Assembly: GCA_022561895.1 (NCBI GenBank) | Contig: JADFQH010000163.1 | Coordinates: 1-6,714, forward strand | DNA: 6,714 bases | Origin: Methanobacteriota archaeon | Lineage (GTDB): Archaea > Halobacteriota > Halobacteria > Halobacteriales > Halalkalicoccaceae | Direction of reading: 5' to 3' | Shown: positions 1 to 5,511 of the stretch, piece by piece | Numbering within the stretch: position 1 is the first letter of the stretch | Layout: each line of letters opens with the position of its first letter | Notes under the pieces: generated by a model | Database searches by the model: none | What the model was told of the DNA's origin: nothing | The model's input: only the letters and a program-made list of their open reading frames with translations | Translations under genes and position numbers: made by a program

Positions 1-35
1 AGGAGGTCACGGACGCCTACGAGCGGCTGACATAG
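1..35 (+). CDS. C-terminal end of an upstream gene (partial, unidentified)
   Basis: Read in the frame whose first whole codon is at base 3, this stretch gives EVTDAYERLT and then TAG at 33-35. The acidic, helical composition is typical of a haloarchaeal protein C-terminus, which is why I prefer this frame. A second frame starting at base 2 also stays open, to a TAG at 137-139, but its product is Arg-rich and looks like non-coding translation. Ten residues are too few to identify a family. The GC-rich hairpin about 34 bases downstream would fit the end of a transcription unit. Confidence 0.4.
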   Translation, partial: EVTDAYERLT

Positions 36-68
36 CAGTCGTTGAAACTTTTGCACGTGTGGACGCTG

Positions 69-95
69 GCGGCCAGCACCGGGAGCGCTGGCCGC
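69..95. other. GC-rich stem-loop, possible 3'-end structure of the upstream gene
   Basis: GCGGCCAGC (69-77) is perfectly complementary to GCTGGCCGC (87-95), giving a 9-bp stem with a 9-base loop. No T-run follows it, so it is not a classical intrinsic terminator, and archaeal terminators usually depend on T-runs. It lies between the probable stop at 35 and the convergent ATPase gene, so a role in RNA 3'-end stability or termination is an inference. A small CACAC-GG-GTGTG hairpin follows at 103-114. Confidence 0.4.
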
Positions 96-127
96 GAATC
101 CGCACACGGGTGTGTATTGACGTTCAA

Positions 128-138
128 CGACTACTATA
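128..138 (+). repeat. 11-bp direct repeat, left copy, flanking the ATPase gene
   Basis: CGACTACTATA occurs here and again in the same orientation at 1608-1618, so the copies bracket the minus-strand ATPase gene. Allowing a 2-base gap, both copies continue into GCT. It could be a footprint of insertion of the gene, but a shared 11-mer somewhere in a window this size is expected by chance, so only the bracketing position is suggestive. Confidence 0.3.
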
Positions 139-140
139 GC

Positions 141-195
141 TCGAACCTGCTCGAAGGCGAGCAAAAGCGATCGCGGCATACACAAGCAGGTTCGA
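141..195 (-). terminator. Inverted repeat just beyond the ATPase stop codon
   Basis: TCGAACCTGCT (141-151) and AGCAGGTTCGA (185-195) are perfect 11-bp inverted repeats around a 33-base loop. The arm nearer the ATPase gene begins 6 bases after its stop codon, so the minus-strand transcript would carry this stem in its 3' end. A TTTT tract on that strand sits in the loop (complement of 164-167). A shorter alternative hairpin, GCTCG/CGAGC (149-153/158-162), overlaps the left arm. A 3'-end or termination role is inferred from position. The GGTTCGAACC palindrome in the right arm resembles a tRNA T-loop, but no tRNA is present. Confidence 0.35.
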
Positions 196-200
196 ACCGC

Positions 201-1595
201 CTATCCCTGCATAAGACTGCTGACGACATCCTCCACGGTGAACAGCCGTAGATCCTTCCGCTCCGTTGCAGCTTCTTCGACCGACTGTTTGAACCCGCTT
301 CGGGAGAACAGCGCGTACGTCTCGGCGCGCTCAGTTCCATCCCGTGGCGTCCAGCGAAGCTCCTCGACGTGATCTTCGAGTCCTGAGAGTGCGTCATACC
401 CGAGCGGCGAACGTTGGAACTTACACTCGCCGGCGATCAGTGTTCCCCCGGTCGTGAAGCCAACGACATCGACTTCGTGTTCTCGATACCACCACTGACC
501 GACATCGGTGATCGTCCGCTCGGGGTACAGATCCCGGAGCGCCCGCTGACACAGCCGTTCGAACTCGCTACTCGCGAAGTCGGCGATTTCGGGCTCGATC
601 AGCGTCTCGTATGCCGTGTCACCGAACTCCTCGTACCGGGTTCCGGTCCCGTAGATAAACCGGAACCAGAACCGGAACATCGGATCGAGCAGTCGATATC
701 GCCCGTGGCGCGACGATTCTTTTCGCTCCGTAATCGGGACATGGCGTTCGGTCAGTCGGAGCCGTTCGAGACGGCTCAGATACTTCGAGAGCTGATTCGA
801 ATCGATCCCCGACACCTGTGCGATCTCGTTTCGCGTCGTCGTCCCGCCCGCGATCGCTTCGAGAATCGAAAAATACCGCGTGGGCTCGGTCAGCTCCATC
901 CGGAGTACGTAATCCGGATCGTTGTGTAACGATCCGTGCTGTGAGAGAACGGTCCGAAAAACGGCCCCACCGACCGTTTCAGCGGTCGCTGCTTCTTCGA
1001 GGTAGTAGGGCGTTCCACCGAAGATCGACCAGAGGACGACCTGTTCGACGGCCGTGTACTCACCGCCGAGAAGTTCCATCGCAGCACCAAAAGGAAGCTG
1101 GCGGATATCCAGCTTCGTCGAAGCCCGCCCATAGAGCGGGCTGTTCCCGAGCAGGGCCGCTTCCTCCATCATACTGATCGAGGAGCCAACCAACACGATC
1201 GTCGCGGATGAGTCGTCCAGTTCGTGGTCGTACAGCGCCTGTAACACGGACGGGAGGCTCGGATCCTGCTCGACGAGATAGTGGAACTCATCGAGGACGA
1301 TCACCGCGTCCTGTTCGGCTAGATAGCCGAGAAGCGCTTCCCACTCCGCTCGAATCCGCTCGATACCGGGAAACGTCTCGCTTGCAGCAGTAACAAACTG
1401 CTTGAGCTGTAGCGCTTGCGTTTTCTGTCGTGCCTGATACAGCACGACATCGTCCCGCTCTCCGAGCGATTGTTTGACGAGCTCCGTCTTCCCGAGCCGT
1501 CTGCGTCCGTAGATCACCGCTAACTCGGCGACATCCGAGCTATAAAGGCTCTGAAGCCGGTCGAGCTCCTGTGTTCGATCGACAAAACCGTTCAT
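201..1595 (-). CDS. Archaeal-type P-loop ATPase with winged helix and C-terminal DUF234 (PD-(D/E)XK nuclease-like) domain
   Basis: The 464-residue product belongs to the archaeal ATPase / DUF234 family, common and multicopy in archaea and without a settled function. The N-terminus (FVDRTQELDRL) has the family's usual opening and supports this ATG. Walker A is GRRRLGKT (residues 30-37). Walker B is VIVLDEFHYL, with D102 and E103. A sensor-1-like strand, TIVLVGSS, follows at 132-139. Residues about 240-290 form a winged helix-turn-helix (NEIAQVSGIDSNQLSKYLSR). The C-terminal part has HEVDVVG (D376) followed by GECKF (E390, K392), the D...ExK pattern of the PD-(D/E)XK nuclease fold, so both ATPase and nuclease-like active sites look intact. 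No signal peptide or membrane segment is seen, so it is probably cytoplasmic. It stands alone, divergent from the GTPase gene, behind a palindromic repeat array. A defence, DNA-repair or mobile-element role is possible but not shown by the sequence. The family call is firm and the function is open. Confidence 0.9.
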   Translation of the reverse strand: MNGFVDRTQELDRLQSLYSSDVAELAVIYGRRRLGKTELVKQSLGERDDVVLYQARQKTQALQLKQFVTAASETFPGIERIRAEWEALLGYLAEQDAVIVLDEFHYLVEQDPSLPSVLQALYDHELDDSSATIVLVGSSISMMEEAALLGNSPLYGRASTKLDIRQLPFGAAMELLGGEYTAVEQVVLWSIFGGTPYYLEEAATAETVGGAVFRTVLSQHGSLHNDPDYVLRMELTEPTRYFSILEAIAGGTTTRNEIAQVSGIDSNQLSKYLSRLERLRLTERHVPITERKESSRHGRYRLLDPMFRFWFRFIYGTGTRYEEFGDTAYETLIEPEIADFASSEFERLCQRALRDLYPERTITDVGQWWYREHEVDVVGFTTGGTLIAGECKFQRSPLGYDALSGLEDHVEELRWTPRDGTERAETYALFSRSGFKQSVEEAATERKDLRLFTVEDVVSSLMQG

Positions 1596-1607
1596 ACCCT
1601 TCGTTAT

Positions 1608-1618
1608 CGACTACTATA
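1608..1618 (+). repeat. 11-bp direct repeat, right copy, flanking the ATPase gene
   Basis: Second copy of CGACTACTATA, 1,480 bp from the copy at 128-138 and 13 bases upstream of the ATPase start codon. On the minus strand it reads TATAGTAGTCG, so it could also contribute a TATA-like element close to the start; this gives a non-repeat explanation for its presence. Confidence 0.3.
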
Positions 1619-1627
1619 CAGCTAAGA

Positions 1628-1687
1628 TACTTCAAAGTATGGTACGTAAAAATAGCGTACTCTGGAGTATGGTACTTTGAAGTACGT
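1628..1687. promoter_or_regulatory. Four 15-bp tandem units with palindromic cores, probable operator array
   Basis: Four units follow each other with exact 15-bp spacing. Their 12-bp cores are TACTTCAAAGTA (1628-1639), TACGTAAAAATA (1643-1654), TACTCTGGAGTA (1658-1669) and TACTTTGAAGTA (1673-1684). Cores 1, 3 and 4 are two-fold symmetric (TACTY-NN-RAGTA), and cores 1 and 4 are exact reverse complements of each other. Spacers are TGG, GCG, TGG and CGT. Symmetric sites of this size suit a dimeric winged-helix regulator. The array is within 100 bases of the ATPase start codon and may be an autoregulatory site for that gene, whose product has a winged helix. The regulator's identity is unknown. 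Confidence 0.6.
1646..1653 (-). promoter_or_regulatory. Candidate TATA box of the ATPase gene, inside repeat unit 2
   Basis: On the minus strand this reads ATTTTTAC, the best A/T-rich TATA candidate upstream of the ATPase. It is centred about 55 bases before the start codon, predicting a transcript start near 1624 and a leader of about 30 bases. It falls in the one array unit that has lost its palindrome, which suggests that a regulator bound to the neighbouring units would compete with TBP/TFB. The alternative TATAG at 1614-1618 would give an almost leaderless transcript. Confidence 0.4.
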
Positions 1688-1702
1688 TATTTTCTCACGA
1701 CA

Positions 1703-1722
1703 GGAGCGATACGTATCACTCC
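1703..1722. promoter_or_regulatory. 20-bp near-perfect palindrome in the divergent intergenic region
   Basis: GGAGCGATACGTATCACTCC pairs at 18 of 20 positions, with a perfect 10-bp centre GATACGTATC. The heptamer GTATCAC in its right half recurs at 1734-1740, 21 bp further on. Its sequence is unrelated to the neighbouring TACT..AGTA units, so it would be the site of a different protein. It lies about 60 bases upstream of the GTPase start and about 30 bases upstream of that gene's probable TATA box, a position suited to an activator or repressor of the GTPase. Confidence 0.45.
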
Positions 1723-1741
1723 CGTGTCCAACGGTATCACG

Positions 1742-1757
1742 AAACGAGTGGTTTTTG
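1742..1757 (+). promoter_or_regulatory. Probable core promoter of the GTPase gene
   Basis: A purine-rich BRE-like GAAACGAG (1741-1748) precedes the T-rich box GTTTTTG (1751-1757), which lies 25-31 bases before the ATG at 1782. That spacing predicts a leaderless transcript starting at or next to the start codon, the common haloarchaeal arrangement, and supports the chosen start. A 7-bp inverted repeat (AGTGGTT 1747-1753 / AACCACT 1771-1777) brackets the box-to-start interval. Confidence 0.5.
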
Positions 1758-1781
1758 TCGCCCTCCCGCCAACCACTGTCC

Positions 1782-3389
1782 ATGAGCCCTGACCGGGCCG
1801 TATTGCGCGAGGCGATCGAACACGGCGAGCAGGAAGGAGGGAACATCGAGTTCAAGGAGCGACTCACCAGAGCCGAACACCTCCAAGGGGGGCGGATGGA
1901 AAGCCTCGCGGCCCAGCTTCGCCACCGCGTGCTTTCGGGCGACGGCGAAGCGACCTACGTCGTCGGCGTCACCGATGCGGGCGGGATTGCCGGCATTCCC
2001 CCCGAAACGTTCTCCGAATCGATGGACGTCCTCTCGTTGCTCGCAGAAGAGGCGAGTGCCCACATCCACGACGTCCAGACCTGGAGCGCGGACGGCCCGA
2101 ACGGCGAGGACGGGTTGGTCGGGGTCGCGACCCTCAGGACGGGTTCGATGCTCGAAACCGACGACGAACACGTCGTTATCGGTACTGCGGGTCACGTCGA
2201 TCACGGGAAGAGTACTCTCGTGGGGAGTCTCGTCACCGGCCAGCGCGACGACGGCGAGGGCGGCACTCGTGGCTTTCTCGACGTCCAGCCCCACGAGGTC
2301 GAACGCGGGCTTTCGGCGGATCTCTCGTATGCGGTCTATGGCTTCCGGGAAGGCGATGCCGTCCGCATGGACAACCCCCACCGCAAGGACGACCGGGCGG
2401 GCGTTGTGCGGGAAGCAGACCGGCTCGTCTCGTTCGTCGATACCGTCGGCCACGAGCCGTGGCTTCGGACCACGATTCGAGGGCTTGTGGGGCAGAAACT
2501 CGATTACGGTCTTCTCACTGTCGCCGCCGACGACGGCCCGACCAAGACCACCCGCGAGCATCTCGGCGTTCTTCTTGCAACTGATCTCCCCACGATCGTC
2601 GCGATCACGAAGACGGATCTGGTGAGCGACGAACGCGAACGCGAGGTCACCCGCGAGGTCGAGCGCCTCCTCCGTGATGTGGGTCGCACACCCCTGCCGG
2701 TGGCACGCCACGGCGTGAGCGCGGCTATCGAGGAGATCGACGAAACTGTCGTCCCGATCCTCCAGACGAGCGCCGTCACCGGTCGAGGACTCGAGACGCT
2801 GGATGCGATCTTCGAGCAGCTTCCAAAGCGCGCGGGCGACGGGGGCGACTTCCGGATGTATATCGACCGGACCTACTCGATCACGGGTGTGGGGGCGGTC
2901 GCTTCTGGAACCGTTAAATCCGGCGTCGTCGAGACCGGCGACGAACTGCTGTTGGGTCCGCTTTCCGATGGGAGCTTCACCGAAGTCGAGGTGCGCTCGA
3001 TCGAGATGCATTATCATCGTGTGGACGAAGCCCAGTCGGGCCGGATCGTCGGGATCGCTCTGAAGGGGGTCAGAGAGGTCGACATCGAACGCGGGATGGT
3101 GCTCGTCCCTCGTGAGGCCAGTCCCGAACCAGTGAGGGAGTTCGACGCCGAGGTGATGGTGCTCAACCATCCTACCAGAATCGGCACAGGCTACGAACCG
3201 GTGGTTCACGTCGAGACTATTAGCGAGGCGGGTGTGTTCACCCCCACAGAGGGGCGACTGCTTCCGGGCGACACCGGCTCGACCCGCGTGCGATTCAAGT
3301 TCCGACCGTATCTCATCGAGGAGGGCCAGCGCTTCGTCTTCCGCGAGGGCCAGAGCAAAGGGGTCGGGACGGTCATCGAAACGCGCTGA
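1782..3389 (+). CDS. GTPBP1-family translational GTPase (EF-Tu/EF1A-like)
   Basis: The 535-residue product is an archaeal GTPBP1-type GTPase related to EF1A. G1 is GHVDHGKST (137-145). The switch-I region is ERGLSADLSYA (174-184). G3 is DTVGH (220-224), with the catalytic-type His224. G4 is TKTD (276-279), the Thr variant in place of Asn, as in the eukaryotic GTPBP1 proteins. G5 is TSAVTG (329-334). Two beta-barrel domains follow, roughly 355-443 and 447-535, giving a full-length protein. Residues 1-125 form an extra N-terminal domain (IEFKERL, then YVVGVTDAGGIAGI). I chose the ATG at 1782 because the core promoter sits 25-31 bases upstream. An in-frame ATG at 1677 would add 35 non-acidic residues and run through the palindromic array. 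Eukaryotic relatives act in mRNA turnover and aminoacyl-tRNA delivery to ribosomes; a similar cytoplasmic role here is inferred. It appears monocistronic. Confidence 0.92.
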   Translation: MSPDRAVLREAIEHGEQEGGNIEFKERLTRAEHLQGGRMESLAAQLRHRVLSGDGEATYVVGVTDAGGIAGIPPETFSESMDVLSLLAEEASAHIHDVQTWSADGPNGEDGLVGVATLRTGSMLETDDEHVVIGTAGHVDHGKSTLVGSLVTGQRDDGEGGTRGFLDVQPHEVERGLSADLSYAVYGFREGDAVRMDNPHRKDDRAGVVREADRLVSFVDTVGHEPWLRTTIRGLVGQKLDYGLLTVAADDGPTKTTREHLGVLLATDLPTIVAITKTDLVSDEREREVTREVERLLRDVGRTPLPVARHGVSAAIEEIDETVVPILQTSAVTGRGLETLDAIFEQLPKRAGDGGDFRMYIDRTYSITGVGAVASGTVKSGVVETGDELLLGPLSDGSFTEVEVRSIEMHYHRVDEAQSGRIVGIALKGVREVDIERGMVLVPREASPEPVREFDAEVMVLNHPTRIGTGYEPVVHVETISEAGVFTPTEGRLLPGDTGSTRVRFKFRPYLIEEGQRFVFREGQSKGVGTVIETR

Positions 3390-3392
3390 TAC

Positions 3393-3452
3393 GGGCGGTT
3401 GTCCTCGCGCAGACGGTGACTGGCGATCACCGGCAAACCGTTACAACCGCCC
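3393..3452 (+). other. Compound stem-loop directly after the GTPase stop codon
   Basis: GGGCGGTTGT (3393-3402) and ACAACCGCCC (3443-3452) are perfect 10-bp inverted repeats, starting 3 bases after the GTPase stop. Between them CGGTGA/TCACCG (3414-3419/3427-3432) forms an inner 6-bp hairpin with a 7-base loop. Together they make a long two-tier fold at the 3' end of the GTPase mRNA. No T-run follows. A termination, RNA-processing or stability element is most likely; a small structured RNA is the alternative. Confidence 0.45.
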
Positions 3453-3482
3453 TTATGAGCCGGCGGATCCGAGGCCGCGACG

Positions 3483-3530
3483 CGAAACGTTTTAGTATGG
3501 TGATTGTTCTAACATCATTATCGATATGGG
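3483..3530 (+). promoter_or_regulatory. Upstream copy of the binding-protein promoter and start context, without a gene
   Basis: CGAAACGTTTTAGTA (3483-3497) matches the promoter at 3687-3701 in 14 of 15 positions. Downstream, TTATCGATATGGG (3518-3530) matches the binding-protein start context at 3723-3735 in 12 of 13 positions, at nearly the same offset (43 versus 44 bases from box start to ATG). The ATG at 3526 reads ATG GGG GGT TAG and stops at once. The module may be a second promoter giving a transcript with a leader of about 200 bases, or the remnant of a duplicated gene start. Confidence 0.5.
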
Positions 3531-3686
3531 GGGTTAGTGCGAGATGGACTTGCCGTCGGGCTGCTTGCTAGCGGGTAGCTTCGGATGTTCTAACTATGAA
3601 AATGTGTGATCTTCTGGCTGAATTCAGGACATGTCTTGCATTGGCGCTGTTTTAGACGGACGTTCGACGCTGATGGGCAAAAATTA
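3531..3686. other. Non-coding stretch between the two promoter copies
   Basis: Together with the hairpin and promoter copies, this completes the 341-base gap between the GTPase and the binding-protein gene. It is AT-richer than the flanking genes. TGTTCTAAC at 3586-3594 repeats a 9-mer at 3505-3513 in the upstream promoter copy. A further TTTTAGA occurs at 3650-3656. No reading frame here has haloarchaeal coding character. Confidence 0.5.
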
Positions 3687-3701
3687 CGAAACATTTTAGT
3701 A
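3687..3701 (+). promoter_or_regulatory. Core promoter of the substrate-binding protein gene
   Basis: A BRE-like CGAAAC (3687-3692) is followed by the TATA box TTTTAGTA (3694-3701), which ends 30 bases before the ATG at 3731. Transcription should begin within a few bases of the start codon, giving a leaderless or nearly leaderless mRNA, and the region before the ATG has no Shine-Dalgarno sequence. The near-identical copy 204 bases upstream supports this as a functional element. Confidence 0.6.
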
Positions 3702-3730
3702 GAGGAACTGCGAGTCTTCCGGTTATCGCT

Positions 3731-5365
3731 ATGGGAAACCAGCACGACTCTAACGGATTCGACGCGATCACACGCCGGAAGCTACTTGCCTCCGGCGTCG
3801 CGGTTTCGGGGGCAGCGCTTGCAGGCTGTCTCAGTCCATCGGGAGAGGGCGATCCCAACGGTGGGGAAGGAGAGGGTGTCAGCGGCGACCAGCTCAACTT
3901 CACCCAGCAGGTCGCGCCGATCGAGTGGGACCCCGTCGTTGCAAACGACGCCTACTCGGGGCAGATCTATCATACGATCTACGACATGCTCTATGAGTAC
4001 CCGCCGGGGGAACTCGAGATGGAGCCAAAGCTCGCCTCGGACATGCCCGAGATCGAAGAGGACGGCCAGCGCTTCATTATCCCGCTTCGTGAGGAGCCGG
4101 AGTTTCACAACGGCGATCCGTTCACCGCCGAGGACGTTATTCACACCTTCACCGCACCGGTCGAAGAGCAGACGGACAACATGCCGGATTTCAATATGAT
4201 CGCCTCCGCGGAGGAGATCGATGAACACACCGTGCAGTTCGATCTGGAGTTCGTCTACGCGCCGTTCGAAACGCTCACACTCCCGTCGACGTTCATCGTC
4301 AACGCGGCGGCTCGCCAAGACGACCCCGACGCCTTCAACACCGAGAACCCGATCGGGACGGGACCGTATCAGTTCGCCGAGGCGGACATCGGCGAGTTTG
4401 CGGACGTCGAACTCTGGGAGGACTACTGGGACGAACCCAGTCAGGTCCCCTCGATTCGGTACGAGCCAGCAGAGGACGACGCCGGGCGCGTCTCGCGCAT
4501 CCTCGCACAGGAAACACACCTGATCGAGGGAATTCCGCCAGCGGACTGGGAGGACATCGAGGCAGAAGAGAGCATCGAGATCGCCTCCGTCGAGAGTACG
4601 GGCTATCTCTACTTCGCCTTCAACTGCGAGGAGGGACCGACCGCCGATCCCGACGTTCGCCGGGGGATTGCACACTGTCATTCGACCCAAAGCTTCGTTG
4701 AAGACATCTTCGGCGAGGCCGCAGAGTGGACGAACATGTCGGTCGCCCCGGAGACGGCCAACGCGATCGGGATGGAAGGTCCGGAGTACTTCCAAGATCT
4801 CGGCTACGAGTTCGACCCCGAGACCGCCCAAGAGCTGCTCGATGGCAGCGACGCCATCGACGAGGGTGATACGATCGACATCATTGCGCCGCCGGACGAT
4901 GTCCGCCAGAACTGGGCCGAACTCATCGCCGACCGGCTCAACGAGATCGGCTACGGTGCAAGCGTCCAAGTCCTCGACTGGGACGTCTTTACGAGCACCT
5001 ACCAGAGCGGTGACGCAGACGAGTTCCAGATGTACACGCTGGGCTGGACCGGTGGGAGCGATCCTGATGTGTACTACTACCAGCTGTTCCACGAGGACAA
5101 CGCGGGCGTCACGCAGGGCCACTACTACGACAACGCCGAGTTCCACGAGACGATCGTCGAGGCACGCCAGACCTTCGATGAAGCCGAACGCGCGGCGCTC
5201 TATAACGAGGTCCAAGAGACGATCTTAGAGGACTGCGTCCACATCCCCGGCTGGACCGATCTCAACGCCGCCGCGTATCTCCACGAGGAGGTCGAGGGGA
5301 TCCAGGCGGATCTCCAGACGACGACGAACCCGCGGATGGACCACCCCGACGTGGCGCTGCGGTAG
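3731..5365 (+). CDS. ABC transporter substrate-binding lipoprotein, family 5 (peptide/nickel type), Tat-exported
   Basis: The 544-residue product is an extracytoplasmic solute-binding protein of family 5 (SBP_bac_5), the receptor of Dpp/Opp-type importers. The N-terminus is a twin-arginine signal (TRRKLLASG, R16-R17) with lipobox LAGC ending at Cys33. It should therefore be exported folded by Tat and lipid-anchored on the outer face of the membrane. A flexible Gly/Glu-rich linker follows (about 34-50). Family hallmarks are LASDMPEIEEDGQRFIIPLRE (101-121), FHNGDPFTAEDV (125-136), PIGTGPYQFAE (207-217), and LGWTGGSDPDVYYYQLF (437-453). The length is normal for the family. The mature protein is very acidic, as expected in high salt. 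It is the first gene of the operon and is followed by permease genes after a 146-base gap. Substrate cannot be read from sequence: di- or oligopeptides are the default, with nickel or sugars as alternatives. Confidence 0.93.
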   Translation: MGNQHDSNGFDAITRRKLLASGVAVSGAALAGCLSPSGEGDPNGGEGEGVSGDQLNFTQQVAPIEWDPVVANDAYSGQIYHTIYDMLYEYPPGELEMEPKLASDMPEIEEDGQRFIIPLREEPEFHNGDPFTAEDVIHTFTAPVEEQTDNMPDFNMIASAEEIDEHTVQFDLEFVYAPFETLTLPSTFIVNAAARQDDPDAFNTENPIGTGPYQFAEADIGEFADVELWEDYWDEPSQVPSIRYEPAEDDAGRVSRILAQETHLIEGIPPADWEDIEAEESIEIASVESTGYLYFAFNCEEGPTADPDVRRGIAHCHSTQSFVEDIFGEAAEWTNMSVAPETANAIGMEGPEYFQDLGYEFDPETAQELLDGSDAIDEGDTIDIIAPPDDVRQNWAELIADRLNEIGYGASVQVLDWDVFTSTYQSGDADEFQMYTLGWTGGSDPDVYYYQLFHEDNAGVTQGHYYDNAEFHETIVEARQTFDEAERAALYNEVQETILEDCVHIPGWTDLNAAAYLHEEVEGIQADLQTTTNPRMDHPDVALR

Positions 5366-5511
5366 AAGCATCGGACGCGGTCGGAAACGGGGAGAGATCG
5401 GCCGTATCGACCTGAGTCGTCCTCCCGAAGAGTACTCATGACTCACTCGAATCAGAAATCAATACCGAGTTGCATAAGCGGATTCGGAGAAACGGGCGTA
5501 CAACGAGAACG
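5366..5511. other. 146-base gap between binding-protein and permease genes
   Basis: I see no strong terminator or TATA box here. Weak 5-bp inverted repeats (GGTCG 5379-5383 / CGACC 5408-5412) are the only structure. Gaps of this kind after a binding-protein gene often allow partial termination or mRNA processing, so that the receptor is made in excess over the permeases; that is an inference here. Confidence 0.35.

Noticed and set aside
185..200. tRNA T-arm-like sequence GGTTCGAACC, considered as a tRNA remnant or att site
   Set aside because: No acceptor, D or anticodon arm can be built around it; the match is explained by the palindrome within the inverted repeat.
1677..1781. N-terminal extension of the GTPase from the ATG at 1677
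   Set aside because: The 35 added residues lack acidic character, overlap the palindromic array and lie upstream of the core promoter at 1751-1757.
1737..3209. Long open frame on the minus strand opposite the GTPase gene
   Set aside because: It is the antisense shadow of a well-supported gene in GC-rich DNA; its product is His/Arg-rich with no recognisable domain.
3455..3571. 38-codon open frame between the GTPase and the binding protein
   Set aside because: The predicted peptide is Arg/Trp-rich, overlaps the upstream promoter copy and has no clear ribosome binding site.
3544..3609. 21-codon open frame (MDLPSGCLLAGSFGCSNYENV region) with a loosely lipoprotein-like end
   Set aside because: It has no proper lipobox or upstream charged signal region, and it is too short to separate from chance.
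3782..5215. Long open frame on the minus strand opposite the binding-protein gene
   Set aside because: Antisense of a clear family-5 binding protein. The open frame follows from codon composition, and the product has no family features.
5379..5427. Possible terminator hairpins between the binding-protein and permease genes
   Set aside because: The stems are only 5 bp, compete with each other and have no T-run.
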